From assembly GCA_964637165.1 (NCBI GenBank), contig CAZWVI010000004.1:1-64000 (forward strand): a DNA stretch of 64,000 nucleotides, written 5' to 3'. The position numbers and the translations under genes are program-made. Of the stretch, positions 27,698 to 37,101 are shown one piece after another (positions within the stretch are counted from its first letter, which is position 1; each line of letters starts with the position of its first letter). Below the pieces are notes generated by a model that ran no database searches, was not told the origin of the DNA, and worked only from the letters and a program-made list of their open reading frames with translations. Source of the stretch: CAZWVI01 sp964637165. GTDB lineage: Bacteria; Planctomycetota; UBA1135.

Positions 27698-28899
27698 TAG
27701 GGAGTGTCCTCGACTGACATTGAGTATATACCCTCAGGGATTCCATTGCCGGCCGCCAAGGATAAAAATAATTGCTCGCGGTCACCGACCATACGTGCGG
27801 TGCTGAAGTTATCAATGACCACTTGACGGCCACGTTCTCCCATTTGCTGGCGCAGAACCGGGTCTTTAATCAAAGTCAAGAATCGCTCGGCAAGCGCTTG
27901 ATGGTCGCCAGATTCAATTAAATACCCTTCAACCCCGTCGGTTATTTGTTCGGCGATACTGCCCACGTTGGTGCACACCACCGGTTTACGCGAGGACATT
28001 GCCTCCAACACTGAGTTTGGAAAAGTTTCAACCATCGGATATGAACACAAAACTGAAATATCTGCCGCAGCCAATAGTTCAGGAATATCGGAACGGCGAC
28101 CTAGCAGTTGAACATTATCTGCTAAACCCATTTGATCTCGTTCCGCTTCAATTGAAGCTTGCAAGTCGCCACCGCCGACCATTAGAAATTTGGCCTGCGG
28201 AACTTGCGCAACCACAATTTTGGCGGCCTTAAGCAACACGTCGTGGGCCTTCTCCGGTCGCAAAGCGGCGACGTGAACAATCGTCGGCTCATCGTCGGCT
28301 AAACCTAAAGCGGCGCGCGCGGCAGTGCGGTTTTCACCGTTATAACGGTCAGGTTCAACGCCGTTGTAAATCACCACCACTTTTTTCGCTGGTAAGTCTT
28401 CCTGCTCAACTAAATACTTACCCGCAGATTTAGCAACTGCAACATAGGCATCATTCCAAGGTGTTAACCAACGATTTGGGCGGTCAATGATGCGGCCGCC
28501 ACTTGGATTACGCGTTGAATGATGAGTTGAAACAATCCCTTCAACTCCCGCTAAGCGCGCGGCCAAGCGTCCCCAGAACATGCGGTCGCCGCCATCGCCA
28601 ACGGTGCACACAACTTTTATTCCTAGTAGGCGAATCAATCGAACCAGCCGCCATAACACCAGCAAATCAAATTTATGACGCAGTAGGTTGGCATAGACTT
28701 CAATCCCTGCTGCACGAACTTCGGGTGCCAATGGCCCGGCCTCTTTCATGCAGGCAATTACTGGCTTAATCAATTGCGGATTGGTGCACTGAACAATTTC
28801 CGCGACCTTACGCTCCATGCCACCAACCCGCAGGTCAGTTAAAACAAACAAAACCGGAACCGGCTTAGCGGGAGCGTTGATTACTCTATCTTGAGGCAC
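27697..28899 (-). CDS. GT4-family glycosyltransferase
   Basis: 400 residues, GT-B fold. N-terminal VLFVLTDLRVGGMERKV; C-terminal nucleotide-sugar domain with IYNGVEPDRY, HVAALRPEKAHDVLL, LLGRRSDIPELLAAAD and the EX7E motif ETFPNSVLE. It adds a sugar to the lipid-linked repeat unit on the cytoplasmic face. Overlaps the initiating transferase gene by one base; divergent from a second GT4 gene with 56 bases between. Confidence 0.92.
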   Translation of the reverse strand: MPQDRVINAPAKPVPVLFVLTDLRVGGMERKVAEIVQCTNPQLIKPVIACMKEAGPLAPEVRAAGIEVYANLLRHKFDLLVLWRLVRLIRLLGIKVVCTVGDGGDRMFWGRLAARLAGVEGIVSTHHSTRNPSGGRIIDRPNRWLTPWNDAYVAVAKSAGKYLVEQEDLPAKKVVVIYNGVEPDRYNGENRTAARAALGLADDEPTIVHVAALRPEKAHDVLLKAAKIVVAQVPQAKFLMVGGGDLQASIEAERDQMGLADNVQLLGRRSDIPELLAAADISVLCSYPMVETFPNSVLEAMSSRKPVVCTNVGSIAEQITDGVEGYLIESGDHQALAERFLTLIKDPVLRQQMGERGRQVVIDNFSTARMVGDREQLFLSLAAGNGIPEGIYSMSVEDTP

Positions 28900-28955
28900 G
28901 AGACTGCGAGGTATGGGGGGAGACTAAACTATCTCAATAGTAGGCTAGCAAACCC

Positions 28956-30131
28956 ATGCACAAAGCACATCGCGTCCTTCAGTTACTACCCACCCTATCG
29001 CAGGGCGGAGCAGAGCTTTACGTACAACGCTTAGCGCGCGCGCAAAAATACGGTGATGGCGATTTTTCCTCAACGGTATGTTCCTTTTTAAAGGGTGGGC
29101 CGGTGGAAGCCCTACTCAAACAGGATCAAATCTGCTTCGAGTCGCTGACGCTTCCGCGATCATCAATTAGCAACCCGCTGAAGGCCATTCGGGATTTGCG
29201 GAATATATATCGAGCCATTCTCAACATTTGCCGCGAACAAAAAATCGAGCTTATTCAGACTCACCTCTCAGATAGTGATTGGCTGGGATTATTAGTTGGC
29301 CGCAAGTTGAAAATTCCAGTGGTGCTTACATTTCATTCTTCTAAATTGATTCCACCCGAACGGAATCCAAAAGAATTACGTGGACGAATCCGCACTTTCA
29401 TGCAGTCGAAGTTTCACCGACGCGCCGACGCCTTGATTGCAGTTGGCAGTGATGTAAAAAATAGCCTGCTTGAATTCCCGGGAGTGGTCAGTGACAAAGT
29501 TCATTTAATTCCCAGCGCGATCGAAGTCCCTAAAGCGCGCACCGCTGAGCAAAGGCAAGCAATAAGACAGCAGCATGCGGCGTTGCGCGGAGATTCAGAC
29601 TTGGTCCTCGCCAGCGTTGGTCGCCTAGTTCCAAGCAAGGGACATGAGCGCTTAATCAAAATGATGCCACAAGTTCTGCGACCACACCCGCGTGCAAAGT
29701 TGTGGATCATTGGTGACGGTCCCGAAAGAGACAATCTCGAAGACCTAATCAAAATTCAAAAACTTGAGGACTCAGTGACATTATTGGGCGGGCGCAATGA
29801 TGTCTCCGACTTACTACCGGCGGCGGATTTGTTTGTCACCGGAACGCACCGCGAAGGTCTGGGATTAGCTGTCGCTGAAGGCATGGCCGCAGAACTTCCG
29901 GCTATCGGTTTTCAAGTAACTGGCATCGTGGACATTATTGAGAATGGCCTGAATGGTGTAATAGTGCCCGATGACGACCTTCAATCATTTGCCAACGCCG
30001 TCATAAGTTTAGCCAATGACCGCGCCCGTTCAGCAGCGATGGGGCAGGCAGGACGCATAACATCACTGACTTTTGATGTGCAAGAGTCGCGCCGTAAAAC
30101 AGAATTGATTTATCAGTCCTTGTTAAGTTAG
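28956..30131 (+). CDS. GT4-family glycosyltransferase
   Basis: 391 residues, GT-B fold. LLPTLSQGGAELYVQRLA at the N-terminus, VVLTFHSSKL, HLIPSAIEVPKA, SVGRLVPSKGHERLI, LLGGRNDVSDLLPAAD and the EX7E motif EGLGLAVAE. Likely builds the exopolysaccharide repeat unit with the divergent GT4. Its TAG stop overlaps the TAA stop of the convergent flippase by four bases. Confidence 0.92.
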   Translation: MHKAHRVLQLLPTLSQGGAELYVQRLARAQKYGDGDFSSTVCSFLKGGPVEALLKQDQICFESLTLPRSSISNPLKAIRDLRNIYRAILNICREQKIELIQTHLSDSDWLGLLVGRKLKIPVVLTFHSSKLIPPERNPKELRGRIRTFMQSKFHRRADALIAVGSDVKNSLLEFPGVVSDKVHLIPSAIEVPKARTAEQRQAIRQQHAALRGDSDLVLASVGRLVPSKGHERLIKMMPQVLRPHPRAKLWIIGDGPERDNLEDLIKIQKLEDSVTLLGGRNDVSDLLPAADLFVTGTHREGLGLAVAEGMAAELPAIGFQVTGIVDIIENGLNGVIVPDDDLQSFANAVISLANDRARSAAMGQAGRITSLTFDVQESRRKTELIYQSLLS

Positions 30132-31495
30132 CCGCGCTTTCCGAGCAGCCACTTTATTTTATTTATATCGTCCTTAGTTGGAATGATCATATCCGTAAAT
30201 TTAACTCCGGCCACGCGACTGTACATAACTGCCAAAGTTAAACCGTGTTGGGTGTAGCAAATCAATGAAGCCAGCGCCGCACCAACAATTCCAAGGCGTG
30301 GAATTAAGACCACGTTAAGCGTGATGTTTACCACCACCGCAATGCTTGCTGAAATCGAAGCCCACTGCGGATGTCCACGACCAATTAAATCGGTATTGCA
30401 AATTTGCCCGACATTAGCAAAAACTAAACCTGGCAAAAATAATGTAAACGGCAAAGCCGCCGCGGAATACTCCGCGCCAAAAATAATTGGTATTAACGGG
30501 TAGGCGACCAAGGCGGCAACTAAAGCAACCGGGAATCCCAACATCACAAAACCGCGAGTGGCCAGGGGAGTTAGCACTTTTGTTTCAGACGCTTCACGCG
30601 ACATTAGGCGTGGGACTAAGGCGCGTTCCACAGCAAAGCCAATCACTTGAAACATCATCGCCAAGGACGCGGCCACGGAATAAATTCCGACATCACCAAT
30701 TGGGCGCCACTGACGAACCAGAGCGATATCAATTCTGAACAACAAGAAGACCGCGACCGAGGCCGGCAAAGTGCGCAATCCAAATTTGAAGGCCGAGCGT
30801 ATCAGCACAAAGCTTAGGCGCTTAGGTCCCTTCCAAATGCGCGTCATTTTGTAAAAGGCAAACAAATTGCCAATTGCAAAGGAAGCCACCCGCGCCACGA
30901 TTGCCACTGCCACCGAAGCGCCCTGAGTGTAGAAAAGCACTAATAACAACAGTAGAAAGGACGATGTTTGGACCACTTTGGCCACGTTTGCCGACAAAAC
31001 TGCGCCAACCGCCACTAATTGTCCGCCTAGATAACCCTCAAGAATCAATAGAGGTAGGGAAAAGATTGAAATATATAGCGCTAATTCAATACCGCCCTTT
31101 GCCGCTACCACCTGCTCAAAGCCGTCACCTTGGGCAAATTCAAGAAGCCAAGGGAAAAAGGCCACTAATCCAGCACAGCACAGCAGACTTACCGCCACGC
31201 AAAAGGAAATTGCATTTAAAGAGACGCGCGCTGAGATGCCGTGATCTTTGGCAATTAGCCGGGTTGAGGCTGTTCCGAAGCCAAAATGGGCAAAGGATCT
31301 GGTGATTTCTGGCACCAACACCACTAGAGCAAAAACCCCACGTCCATCAGGAAGCAGGTATTTCGCCACAATCACTCCGGCGAAGAACTGAAATGCCGCT
31401 CCCAGCAACTGCAAAACTGCTGCGCCACCGGTGTCTCGAAGAAAACTCATGTTTTTAATCGCTTTAGCCGATGGAGGTAGGACCGCCAGGGGCAT
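30128..31495 (-). CDS. Polysaccharide flippase (Wzx/MATE-like)
   Basis: 455 residues (440 if started at the ATG at 31450, which places the first helix nearer the N-terminus as usual). About 12-14 hydrophobic segments, for example VLQLLGAAFQFFAGVIVAKYLL, ELALYISIFSLPLLILEGYL and FTLFLPGLVFANVGQI. The layout is that of polysaccharide_synt/MurJ-like MOP-superfamily exporters that flip lipid-linked repeat units across the inner membrane. Neither start has a ribosome-binding site. Its upstream region contains the CRP-like palindrome shared with the Wza gene. Confidence 0.87.
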   Translation of the reverse strand: MPLAVLPPSAKAIKNMSFLRDTGGAAVLQLLGAAFQFFAGVIVAKYLLPDGRGVFALVVLVPEITRSFAHFGFGTASTRLIAKDHGISARVSLNAISFCVAVSLLCCAGLVAFFPWLLEFAQGDGFEQVVAAKGGIELALYISIFSLPLLILEGYLGGQLVAVGAVLSANVAKVVQTSSFLLLLLVLFYTQGASVAVAIVARVASFAIGNLFAFYKMTRIWKGPKRLSFVLIRSAFKFGLRTLPASVAVFLLFRIDIALVRQWRPIGDVGIYSVAASLAMMFQVIGFAVERALVPRLMSREASETKVLTPLATRGFVMLGFPVALVAALVAYPLIPIIFGAEYSAAALPFTLFLPGLVFANVGQICNTDLIGRGHPQWASISASIAVVVNITLNVVLIPRLGIVGAALASLICYTQHGLTLAVMYSRVAGVKFTDMIIPTKDDINKIKWLLGKRG

Positions 31496-31511
31496 GAGGA
31501 AATCTACCCGA

Positions 31512-31529
31512 TTGTGAGTTACTTCACAA
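31512..31529. promoter_or_regulatory. CRP/FNR-family-like operator palindrome
   Basis: TTGTGA-N6-TCACAA is a perfect inverted repeat and contains the E. coli CRP consensus core TGTGA-N6-TCACA. It lies in the 109-base region between the divergent flippase and Wza genes, 75 bases before the Wza start. No strong -10/-35 pair could be fixed around it. A role in controlling the exopolysaccharide operon is inference. Confidence 0.55.
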
Positions 31530-31604
31530 AAACTTCCTCAAAGTCCTAAATGGTGGGATAAGCATAGAGTTTAGACACGTTCTACTCGCCTCCAAATAAC
31601 AATC

Positions 31605-32600
31605 GTGAAACCCTCCTCCCTACGCCTGCTGCTGGCCTTTGCCTGCCTATTTCCAGCGTGTTCAACCAGTTTGAACATGGATGAACCGCTCCCAGCGCGA
31701 CTTGTCTACGGACAAACTCCGAGCATGGGTGAATACAAGGTGCACATGGGAGACCGGCTTTTGGTTGAGTTTTCGCGCAAATGGGACCGCGTTGCTGAGT
31801 ACACCTTGGGTATTGGTGATCGCTTTCAAATCAAGGCACACAATGTCCCAAGCGGGATCGACCTTGACCTTGAAACTTTTGTCGCCCCAGATGGAACTAT
31901 TTCATACCACAACTCCGGACAAATCAAGGTCATGGGCTTGTCTTTGTCCAAAATTGACGTGATCCTAACCAGTAAGTTAAAAGAAACTTACCCAGAAGTG
32001 GAGGTCGACATTTTCTTAACCGAAGCCGACTACCGCACTGAACAATTCATCCAACTGTTATTGCAAAACCCGACCGGCTCAACGCGTGAACTCACGGTTA
32101 ACCAAAATGGGCGCATTTCAGTCCCTGGTGTCGGCGCCATGGATGTAATTGGCCGAACTTTGGAAGAGCTCGAAACATTGATTAATGGCAAACTTGCCGC
32201 TCAAGGATTAGGCAGTCTGGCCGTTTCATTAAATTCCACATTCGTTGCCACCTCGACCTTCGCGGTTGTGGGTGAAGTGCAAAAACCTGGAACATACCCT
32301 ATGAATGGGCATGTCACACTTGTTGAAGCTCTGGCAACCGCCGGTTGGGAAACTCCGATCGCCGACATGGAGCGCGTAGTAGTTCTTACTCGTGACGACA
32401 CCGGCGACGTAATTGGTAGGCTTTACAACGTCAAGGAAACCCTTGAACGTGGTGGCAGCTTGCAAAATGTTCGACTCACCCCACAAGACACCGTGCTAGT
32501 TGTTCGTAGCGGAATTGGCAACGCCAACCGTTTTGTTGAACAATACGTACGCAACATGCTGCCGCTCAACCTTGGTGCCGGCTTCCGCCTCGGCAACTAA
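31605..32600 (+). CDS. Wza-type polysaccharide export lipoprotein
   Basis: 331 residues from a GTG start. Lipoprotein signal LLLAFACLFPAC. The Poly_export domain (about 65-140: YTLGIGDRFQIKAHN, PDGTISY, LTSKLKETYPEVEVDIFL) is followed by SLBB-like domains (VNQNGRISVPGVGAM and VVGEVQKPGTYPMNGHVTLVEALATAG). Expected to form the outer-membrane/periplasmic export channel. A second YxLGxGD-like segment earlier (YKVHMGDRLLVEFS) may be a degenerate repeat of the export domain. The first of seven closely spaced plus-strand genes ending at 41323. Confidence 0.92.
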   Translation: MKPSSLRLLLAFACLFPACSTSLNMDEPLPARLVYGQTPSMGEYKVHMGDRLLVEFSRKWDRVAEYTLGIGDRFQIKAHNVPSGIDLDLETFVAPDGTISYHNSGQIKVMGLSLSKIDVILTSKLKETYPEVEVDIFLTEADYRTEQFIQLLLQNPTGSTRELTVNQNGRISVPGVGAMDVIGRTLEELETLINGKLAAQGLGSLAVSLNSTFVATSTFAVVGEVQKPGTYPMNGHVTLVEALATAGWETPIADMERVVVLTRDDTGDVIGRLYNVKETLERGGSLQNVRLTPQDTVLVVRSGIGNANRFVEQYVRNMLPLNLGAGFRLGN

Positions 32601-32624
32601 TAGACCCCAAGCAACTCTTCGAAA

Positions 32625-34913
32625 ATGACTCCCCCCATCACTAACGAAAGATCCAACGACACTGCTCGCAGGTTGGTTCGCGCCGTGTTCCAATGGTGGA
32701 TGTCTGGCCTGCTGTTCTTCATCATCTTCTTTTCGTTCCTGATGTTCTTGGCCTACAACTTACCGGCCTCTTACACAGCGAAAGCTTCGGTGTTGGTCAA
32801 GTCTGGTCGTGAAAACGCACCCGACGGAACCGCCACTACTTCTGAAGCCGTAAAGCTAACAGCTTCGGCTGAAGATGTTATTTCTGAAATCAACATCATG
32901 TTGTCGCGGCCGGTACTCAAACAGGTAGTGGACGACCTTGAAGGCTGGCGCTCACGCGAAGACGTTGATGCGAAAGTTGGATTTGGTGCTAAACGCCTTG
33001 GATTCCAAAACTGGTGCCGTTCAATTGGCTTATTAGTTGGACCACAACTTCCCAATGGCCGCAATGAGTGGACGACTCTACGTGAATATCCTAAACAGCT
33101 GCGGGCACTGATTGAACAAGTTGACCCTTTTGTGGGTTACCCTAAAACTGCCAGTGAAAGCGATAGCGAAGCATTGCAAGTTGCGATGCAAGCTGTAAAA
33201 GCTCACCTTGGTAATGCAAACAATTGGAAGTCATTAAAAGGACTTGATCCAATCGTTGACACTCTTGATGACATTGTCGAACGCATTACTGAAGGTAAAT
33301 CAATTAGCAGTGAGTTAGTTATCGACTTCAAACGGGCACGCAATAAAAATTGGAAGACCGCACTCGATAAAGCCGACAAAGAACATCCAAAAGTTAAGGC
33401 CTACTTAGAAGAACGGGCCATAGCTAAACTCGGCAAGCTTTTAGAAATTGAAATTGTTCCAGCTACTCACGTGCTCGACATTGCCTATGAGCATGAAAGC
33501 AAAAACGCTTCTGCTCATACCATTCGCTTTTTGTTAGATGCCTACCTTTCGCAACACACAAAAATTCATGCCGATGGCCGTTGGGATGCCGAGACTGGCA
33601 AGTTTGAACTAACCGCTGGTGAGTTTTTCGAAAACCAATCCAATGAATTCAAAATAAAGGTTGAAGGCCTGCAAGCCCAAATTACTGAATTCCGCAAAAC
33701 CCACGATGGCGGTGATTTAACTCGCCAACGTGACCTTTTGGTTGACGAACTAATTCGCGCCGACCAATCCTGGAGAGCTCTTGAAGCTATCCAAGGTGGC
33801 GACGAAGAATTAGCTGCGGCTTCAGTTTTAGAAAGCCCTGAAATTTCTTTCTATCATCAAAAACTACTCGACCTACGCCTCGACTTAGCGCGTAAAAAAG
33901 GCCAGTACACTAACCGTGATCACCCAGATATCGCTGAAGTTCGCAACCAAGTAGACGCAACGCGTGGGGAATTGGTTGAGCAAATCAAGCGCAAACATGA
34001 GTTTCTCGCACGCCGCGTGGAAATCCTGCGCGCTGAGCTAAAGGAAGTAGAAGGCAACCGCGCAGAATACGAATCGTTGATTGAAATGCGCAGCAAAGCG
34101 CAAGAATCATGGAAGAAATATTCCGCCAAAGCTGAGGAAGAGCGCATCAACCAAGCACTTGACCTGCAACAAGTAACCAACATCAAGGTGCTTGAATGGC
34201 CAGCAGTTCCCGACAAGCCATCATTTCCAAACCGCTTCATGATGGCCCTTTTAGGAATCTTCCTTGGACTGCCTGCTGCATTTGCGGTGACGCTGCTGCG
34301 CGCTTACTTCAACAGTCACATCTCAAGCATTGTTGATGTTGAAGAACTTCTTAACGTGCACGTAATCGGATCAATCCGGCGCATGAAGATGATGTTTGCG
34401 CGCGAAATGCCTCAGCGAGTAGTCGATGCGGCGCGCCTAGTGCTAACTTCGATTGGCAATCAAAACAATAAAGTCATTCACTTCGCCTCATCAACTGAAG
34501 AAGAAGGCGCTGTTACTTTGGCAGCAGCCGTTGCCATGGTTGGAGCAGAAAATGAATCAAAGGTAGTGTTTGCCTCTGAATCCGGATTCCCTCCTGTTAT
34601 TGCAGGAATAGACGGAATCACCATTCTGCAACTTGACGGCCTAGCCCAAGATGCGCGCAAGAAAGCAATCGACGACATTGTTGAAGATGCTGACTTAGTG
34701 ATCATTGCTGGACCAAGCCTGACCTCCGGTGCTGGTGGCGCCTGGGCTTCACTTGCCGAAACTTCAATCTTTATTGTTAGTGGAACTGGTGTCCACATTG
34801 AGGTTGCCCGCCGCGGGCTTTCAGTTCTGAAACGCTACAGCCCAGATGTTTTGGGCGCGGTACTTACCCAACGCCAGGATTCAGTTCCTGGATTTGTTTA
34901 CCGCTGGACATAA
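32625..34913 (+). CDS. Wzz/BY-kinase-like chain-length protein with degenerate kinase domain
   Basis: 762 residues. Wzz-type layout: a first membrane helix at about 25-48 (LLFFIIFFSFLMFLAYNL), a periplasmic domain with long coiled coil (about 330-530), a proline-rich second helix (PNRFMMALLGIFLGLPAAFAV). A cytoplasmic domain from about 600 aligns with bacterial tyrosine kinases (HFASSTEEEGAVTLAAAVA at the P-loop site). The P-loop GxGKS/T is replaced by EEEGAVT, no Walker A' is visible and the C-terminus (GFVYRWT) lacks a tyrosine cluster, so phosphotransfer is unlikely. It probably sets chain length and couples synthesis to the Wza channel without kinase activity. Confidence 0.87.
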   Translation: MTPPITNERSNDTARRLVRAVFQWWMSGLLFFIIFFSFLMFLAYNLPASYTAKASVLVKSGRENAPDGTATTSEAVKLTASAEDVISEINIMLSRPVLKQVVDDLEGWRSREDVDAKVGFGAKRLGFQNWCRSIGLLVGPQLPNGRNEWTTLREYPKQLRALIEQVDPFVGYPKTASESDSEALQVAMQAVKAHLGNANNWKSLKGLDPIVDTLDDIVERITEGKSISSELVIDFKRARNKNWKTALDKADKEHPKVKAYLEERAIAKLGKLLEIEIVPATHVLDIAYEHESKNASAHTIRFLLDAYLSQHTKIHADGRWDAETGKFELTAGEFFENQSNEFKIKVEGLQAQITEFRKTHDGGDLTRQRDLLVDELIRADQSWRALEAIQGGDEELAAASVLESPEISFYHQKLLDLRLDLARKKGQYTNRDHPDIAEVRNQVDATRGELVEQIKRKHEFLARRVEILRAELKEVEGNRAEYESLIEMRSKAQESWKKYSAKAEEERINQALDLQQVTNIKVLEWPAVPDKPSFPNRFMMALLGIFLGLPAAFAVTLLRAYFNSHISSIVDVEELLNVHVIGSIRRMKMMFAREMPQRVVDAARLVLTSIGNQNNKVIHFASSTEEEGAVTLAAAVAMVGAENESKVVFASESGFPPVIAGIDGITILQLDGLAQDARKKAIDDIVEDADLVIIAGPSLTSGAGGAWASLAETSIFIVSGTGVHIEVARRGLSVLKRYSPDVLGAVLTQRQDSVPGFVYRWT

Positions 34914-34919
34914 TCTACC

Positions 34920-36449
34920 GTGTGGGAACGAAATAGTTTCAGCAACGACATTGATGGCCTTGCTCACGGCAAAGCCGCAAGTTCTGGACTATCAGTTTTC
35001 TTCGTTGTACTTGGCGCCATAGTCACCGCTACTCTTGCGGCACTCGCCCACTTTGGTGGAGCGCGTTGGCAGGCGGTAATGTTTGTTGGAATCCTACTCA
35101 GCATTTGGTTGCTTTCCTGGGTTTATATTCGGCAACACTTCATCAAGCTCACAGTCTTTGGACTGTCATTCACGTTGCCGATGATCTTGAACGTAGGACT
35201 TTGGGAATTCTCTGGGCCAACTGCCTCAGGCATGCCCAGGTTTATGACATTGTGGGATAAAGATTTCTTCTTGGGAATCTTGTTAATAGATTTAGCAACT
35301 GATTGGTTTCAACACCGCAAGCGACCCACTGCCAGCCTTGGTTGGTCAGGGATATGGGTGCTGGTTATGTTTGCATGCTTGTGGCTCTTCCCATTCAATA
35401 CGATTAACAACACCCGCTCGTTCGCATTAGTAATTGAATGGTCGCGCTTCCTTTTAATCTTTGCCTTTTTGGCGCGCTACGTGCACGACCGTGATGTTCT
35501 GAAATGGATTGTTTACGGAATCCTCATTCAAATTTGGCTTGAAGGAGGAATCGCCCTCGCGCAATACGCAACCGGTGGAAAACTTGGCCTCACCTTCCTA
35601 GGTGAAACTCGAGTAAAAGAAATGATGATGCCCGGTGGTGCGCTGATTCGATCCGGTGCACTACTTAGTCACCCCAACGCTTTTGCTTTGTGGTTAGTAT
35701 TAGTAACGCCACTTCCATTGGCGCTCGCACTCAACCCAAACTACACAGCCGCCCGCCGCTTCATGCTTTGGACAACATATGCATTTGGTCTAACTGTACT
35801 AATCATGACCTTTAGTCGAGCTGGTTGGGGTGCTGCGGTTGTTGGATTGTTTGCAACTTTCCACATGGCACAACGTCGCTTCGGCCGCCCATTGGTTGTG
35901 AGTATTTGGCTACCAATGATGGTCTTTGCGGCTCTCGGTTTAAGTTTATATACACTTTCTCCAGAAGTTCAGCACCGCATTAGCGGCGATGACGGTGGCT
36001 CATCATTCGCGCGCGTCCCACAATTTATTACCGCACTAAATATTATTGCTCACAAACCATTCACTGGAACTGGCATTGGTTCATACGCACCGTACATTCA
36101 CGAATACGCCAATTTTGATGGCCGCTATATTTCAGCACTGTTTTTCCGCGTACACAATGGCTGGCTGCTATGGACTGCCGAAACTGGGATCATTAGTGGT
36201 TTAGCCTACTTATTCTTTTGGATTAGCATCGCTAAACGCGGGTGGGGATGTTGGCGTATTAAAGATGACTTCCTAGCTCTTACCGGCTTAGCCGCATTAG
36301 TTGGATTGGGTGGGTGGTGGTTAAAATCCATGTACAACATTCACACCGTAAACAATGATCAATCAGTGGTTCTGCACTGGGCCCTAGTTTGGATTGTTTG
36401 GAATTGCGCAGGCAAGGCTGAATGGAACAGAATCAAAGGACCTAAATGA
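34920..36449 (+). CDS. O-antigen ligase/polymerase-like membrane protein (Wzy/WaaL)
   Basis: 509 residues from GTG, with about 10-12 membrane helices. The Wzy_C/O-antigen ligase pattern is seen in LIRSGALLSHPNAFALWLV, TFSRAGWGAAVVGLF, a periplasmic loop, then NIIAHKPFTGTGIGSYAPYIHEYA and FFRVHNGWLLWTAETGIISGLAYL. The GxGxGS and HNxxL motifs are usual. As the only such protein in the locus it is probably the repeat-unit polymerase, though a ligase role cannot be excluded. Overlaps the next gene by four bases. Confidence 0.85.
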   Translation: MWERNSFSNDIDGLAHGKAASSGLSVFFVVLGAIVTATLAALAHFGGARWQAVMFVGILLSIWLLSWVYIRQHFIKLTVFGLSFTLPMILNVGLWEFSGPTASGMPRFMTLWDKDFFLGILLIDLATDWFQHRKRPTASLGWSGIWVLVMFACLWLFPFNTINNTRSFALVIEWSRFLLIFAFLARYVHDRDVLKWIVYGILIQIWLEGGIALAQYATGGKLGLTFLGETRVKEMMMPGGALIRSGALLSHPNAFALWLVLVTPLPLALALNPNYTAARRFMLWTTYAFGLTVLIMTFSRAGWGAAVVGLFATFHMAQRRFGRPLVVSIWLPMMVFAALGLSLYTLSPEVQHRISGDDGGSSFARVPQFITALNIIAHKPFTGTGIGSYAPYIHEYANFDGRYISALFFRVHNGWLLWTAETGIISGLAYLFFWISIAKRGWGCWRIKDDFLALTGLAALVGLGGWWLKSMYNIHTVNNDQSVVLHWALVWIVWNCAGKAEWNRIKGPK

Positions 36450-37090
36450 GCAATAAAAACCCACTCTCACGGTTACTAGGCCGCTTCAAAAAAGGCGGAC
36501 TCAGTGGAATTCTTGAAGCTTTGAAATGGAAATTTTTCCGCCATAAAGATATGTTGGTGGCGGTGCGCGATGTCGCAATTCCATTGAAGGACGTACCGCG
36601 CCACCGCAGTAAGGGTGTTTACTTTCGCCTGGCAAGCTTGGAAGATTTAGATGCAATGGTGCATAACTTTCCACATAAACGGGAGTGGTATAAAAAACGA
36701 TTAGAGACTCCCGGTTACTTCTGCGACCTGGCAATGTTTGAAGACGAAGTTATTGCGCATAACTGGTTCTCAACCTGCACCCACATTGATCCTGAAATGC
36801 GATGCAAAATTACTCCCGAAAAAAACCAAGCTTACTGGTTTGAAGGTTGGTGCCGCGAAGAATGGCGCAACCGCGGGGTCAGCAATCTCGGCGTAAAACA
36901 TTGCTTCGAGGATTTGTTCCCTGAAATGGGCATCACCACCGTAATGACATTGCTTGAGGAAAACAACACCCCTACTCGGCGACTCCACCGCCGCTACAAC
37001 TTCGAAGACACCGCGCGGCGCATTCACTTGCGGTTGGGACCGATTTATTGGACCTCTAAGCCAAAAGCATTAAAGGCCGCGCAGGCTTAA
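36446..37090 (+). CDS. GNAT-family N-acetyltransferase
   Basis: 214 residues. The C-terminal half shows a GNAT pattern: YWFEGWCREEWRNRGVSNLG at the acetyl-CoA pyrophosphate site and EENNTPTRRLHRRYNFED as the usual N-x-x-S/T-x-x-L-x-x-x-x-F element. The basic N-terminus has no membrane segment, so it is cytoplasmic. Likely acylates an amino sugar or nucleotide-sugar intermediate for the exopolysaccharide; inferred from context. Four-base overlap with the preceding ligase/polymerase gene. Confidence 0.8.
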   Translation: MSNKNPLSRLLGRFKKGGLSGILEALKWKFFRHKDMLVAVRDVAIPLKDVPRHRSKGVYFRLASLEDLDAMVHNFPHKREWYKKRLETPGYFCDLAMFEDEVIAHNWFSTCTHIDPEMRCKITPEKNQAYWFEGWCREEWRNRGVSNLGVKHCFEDLFPEMGITTVMTLLEENNTPTRRLHRRYNFEDTARRIHLRLGPIYWTSKPKALKAAQA

Positions 37091-37101
37091 ACTTAGAGCA
37101 C

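Noticed and set aside
30874..31305. 143-codon plus-strand open frame
   Set aside because: Antisense to the flippase; Pro/Arg-rich as expected for the complement of membrane-helix codons.
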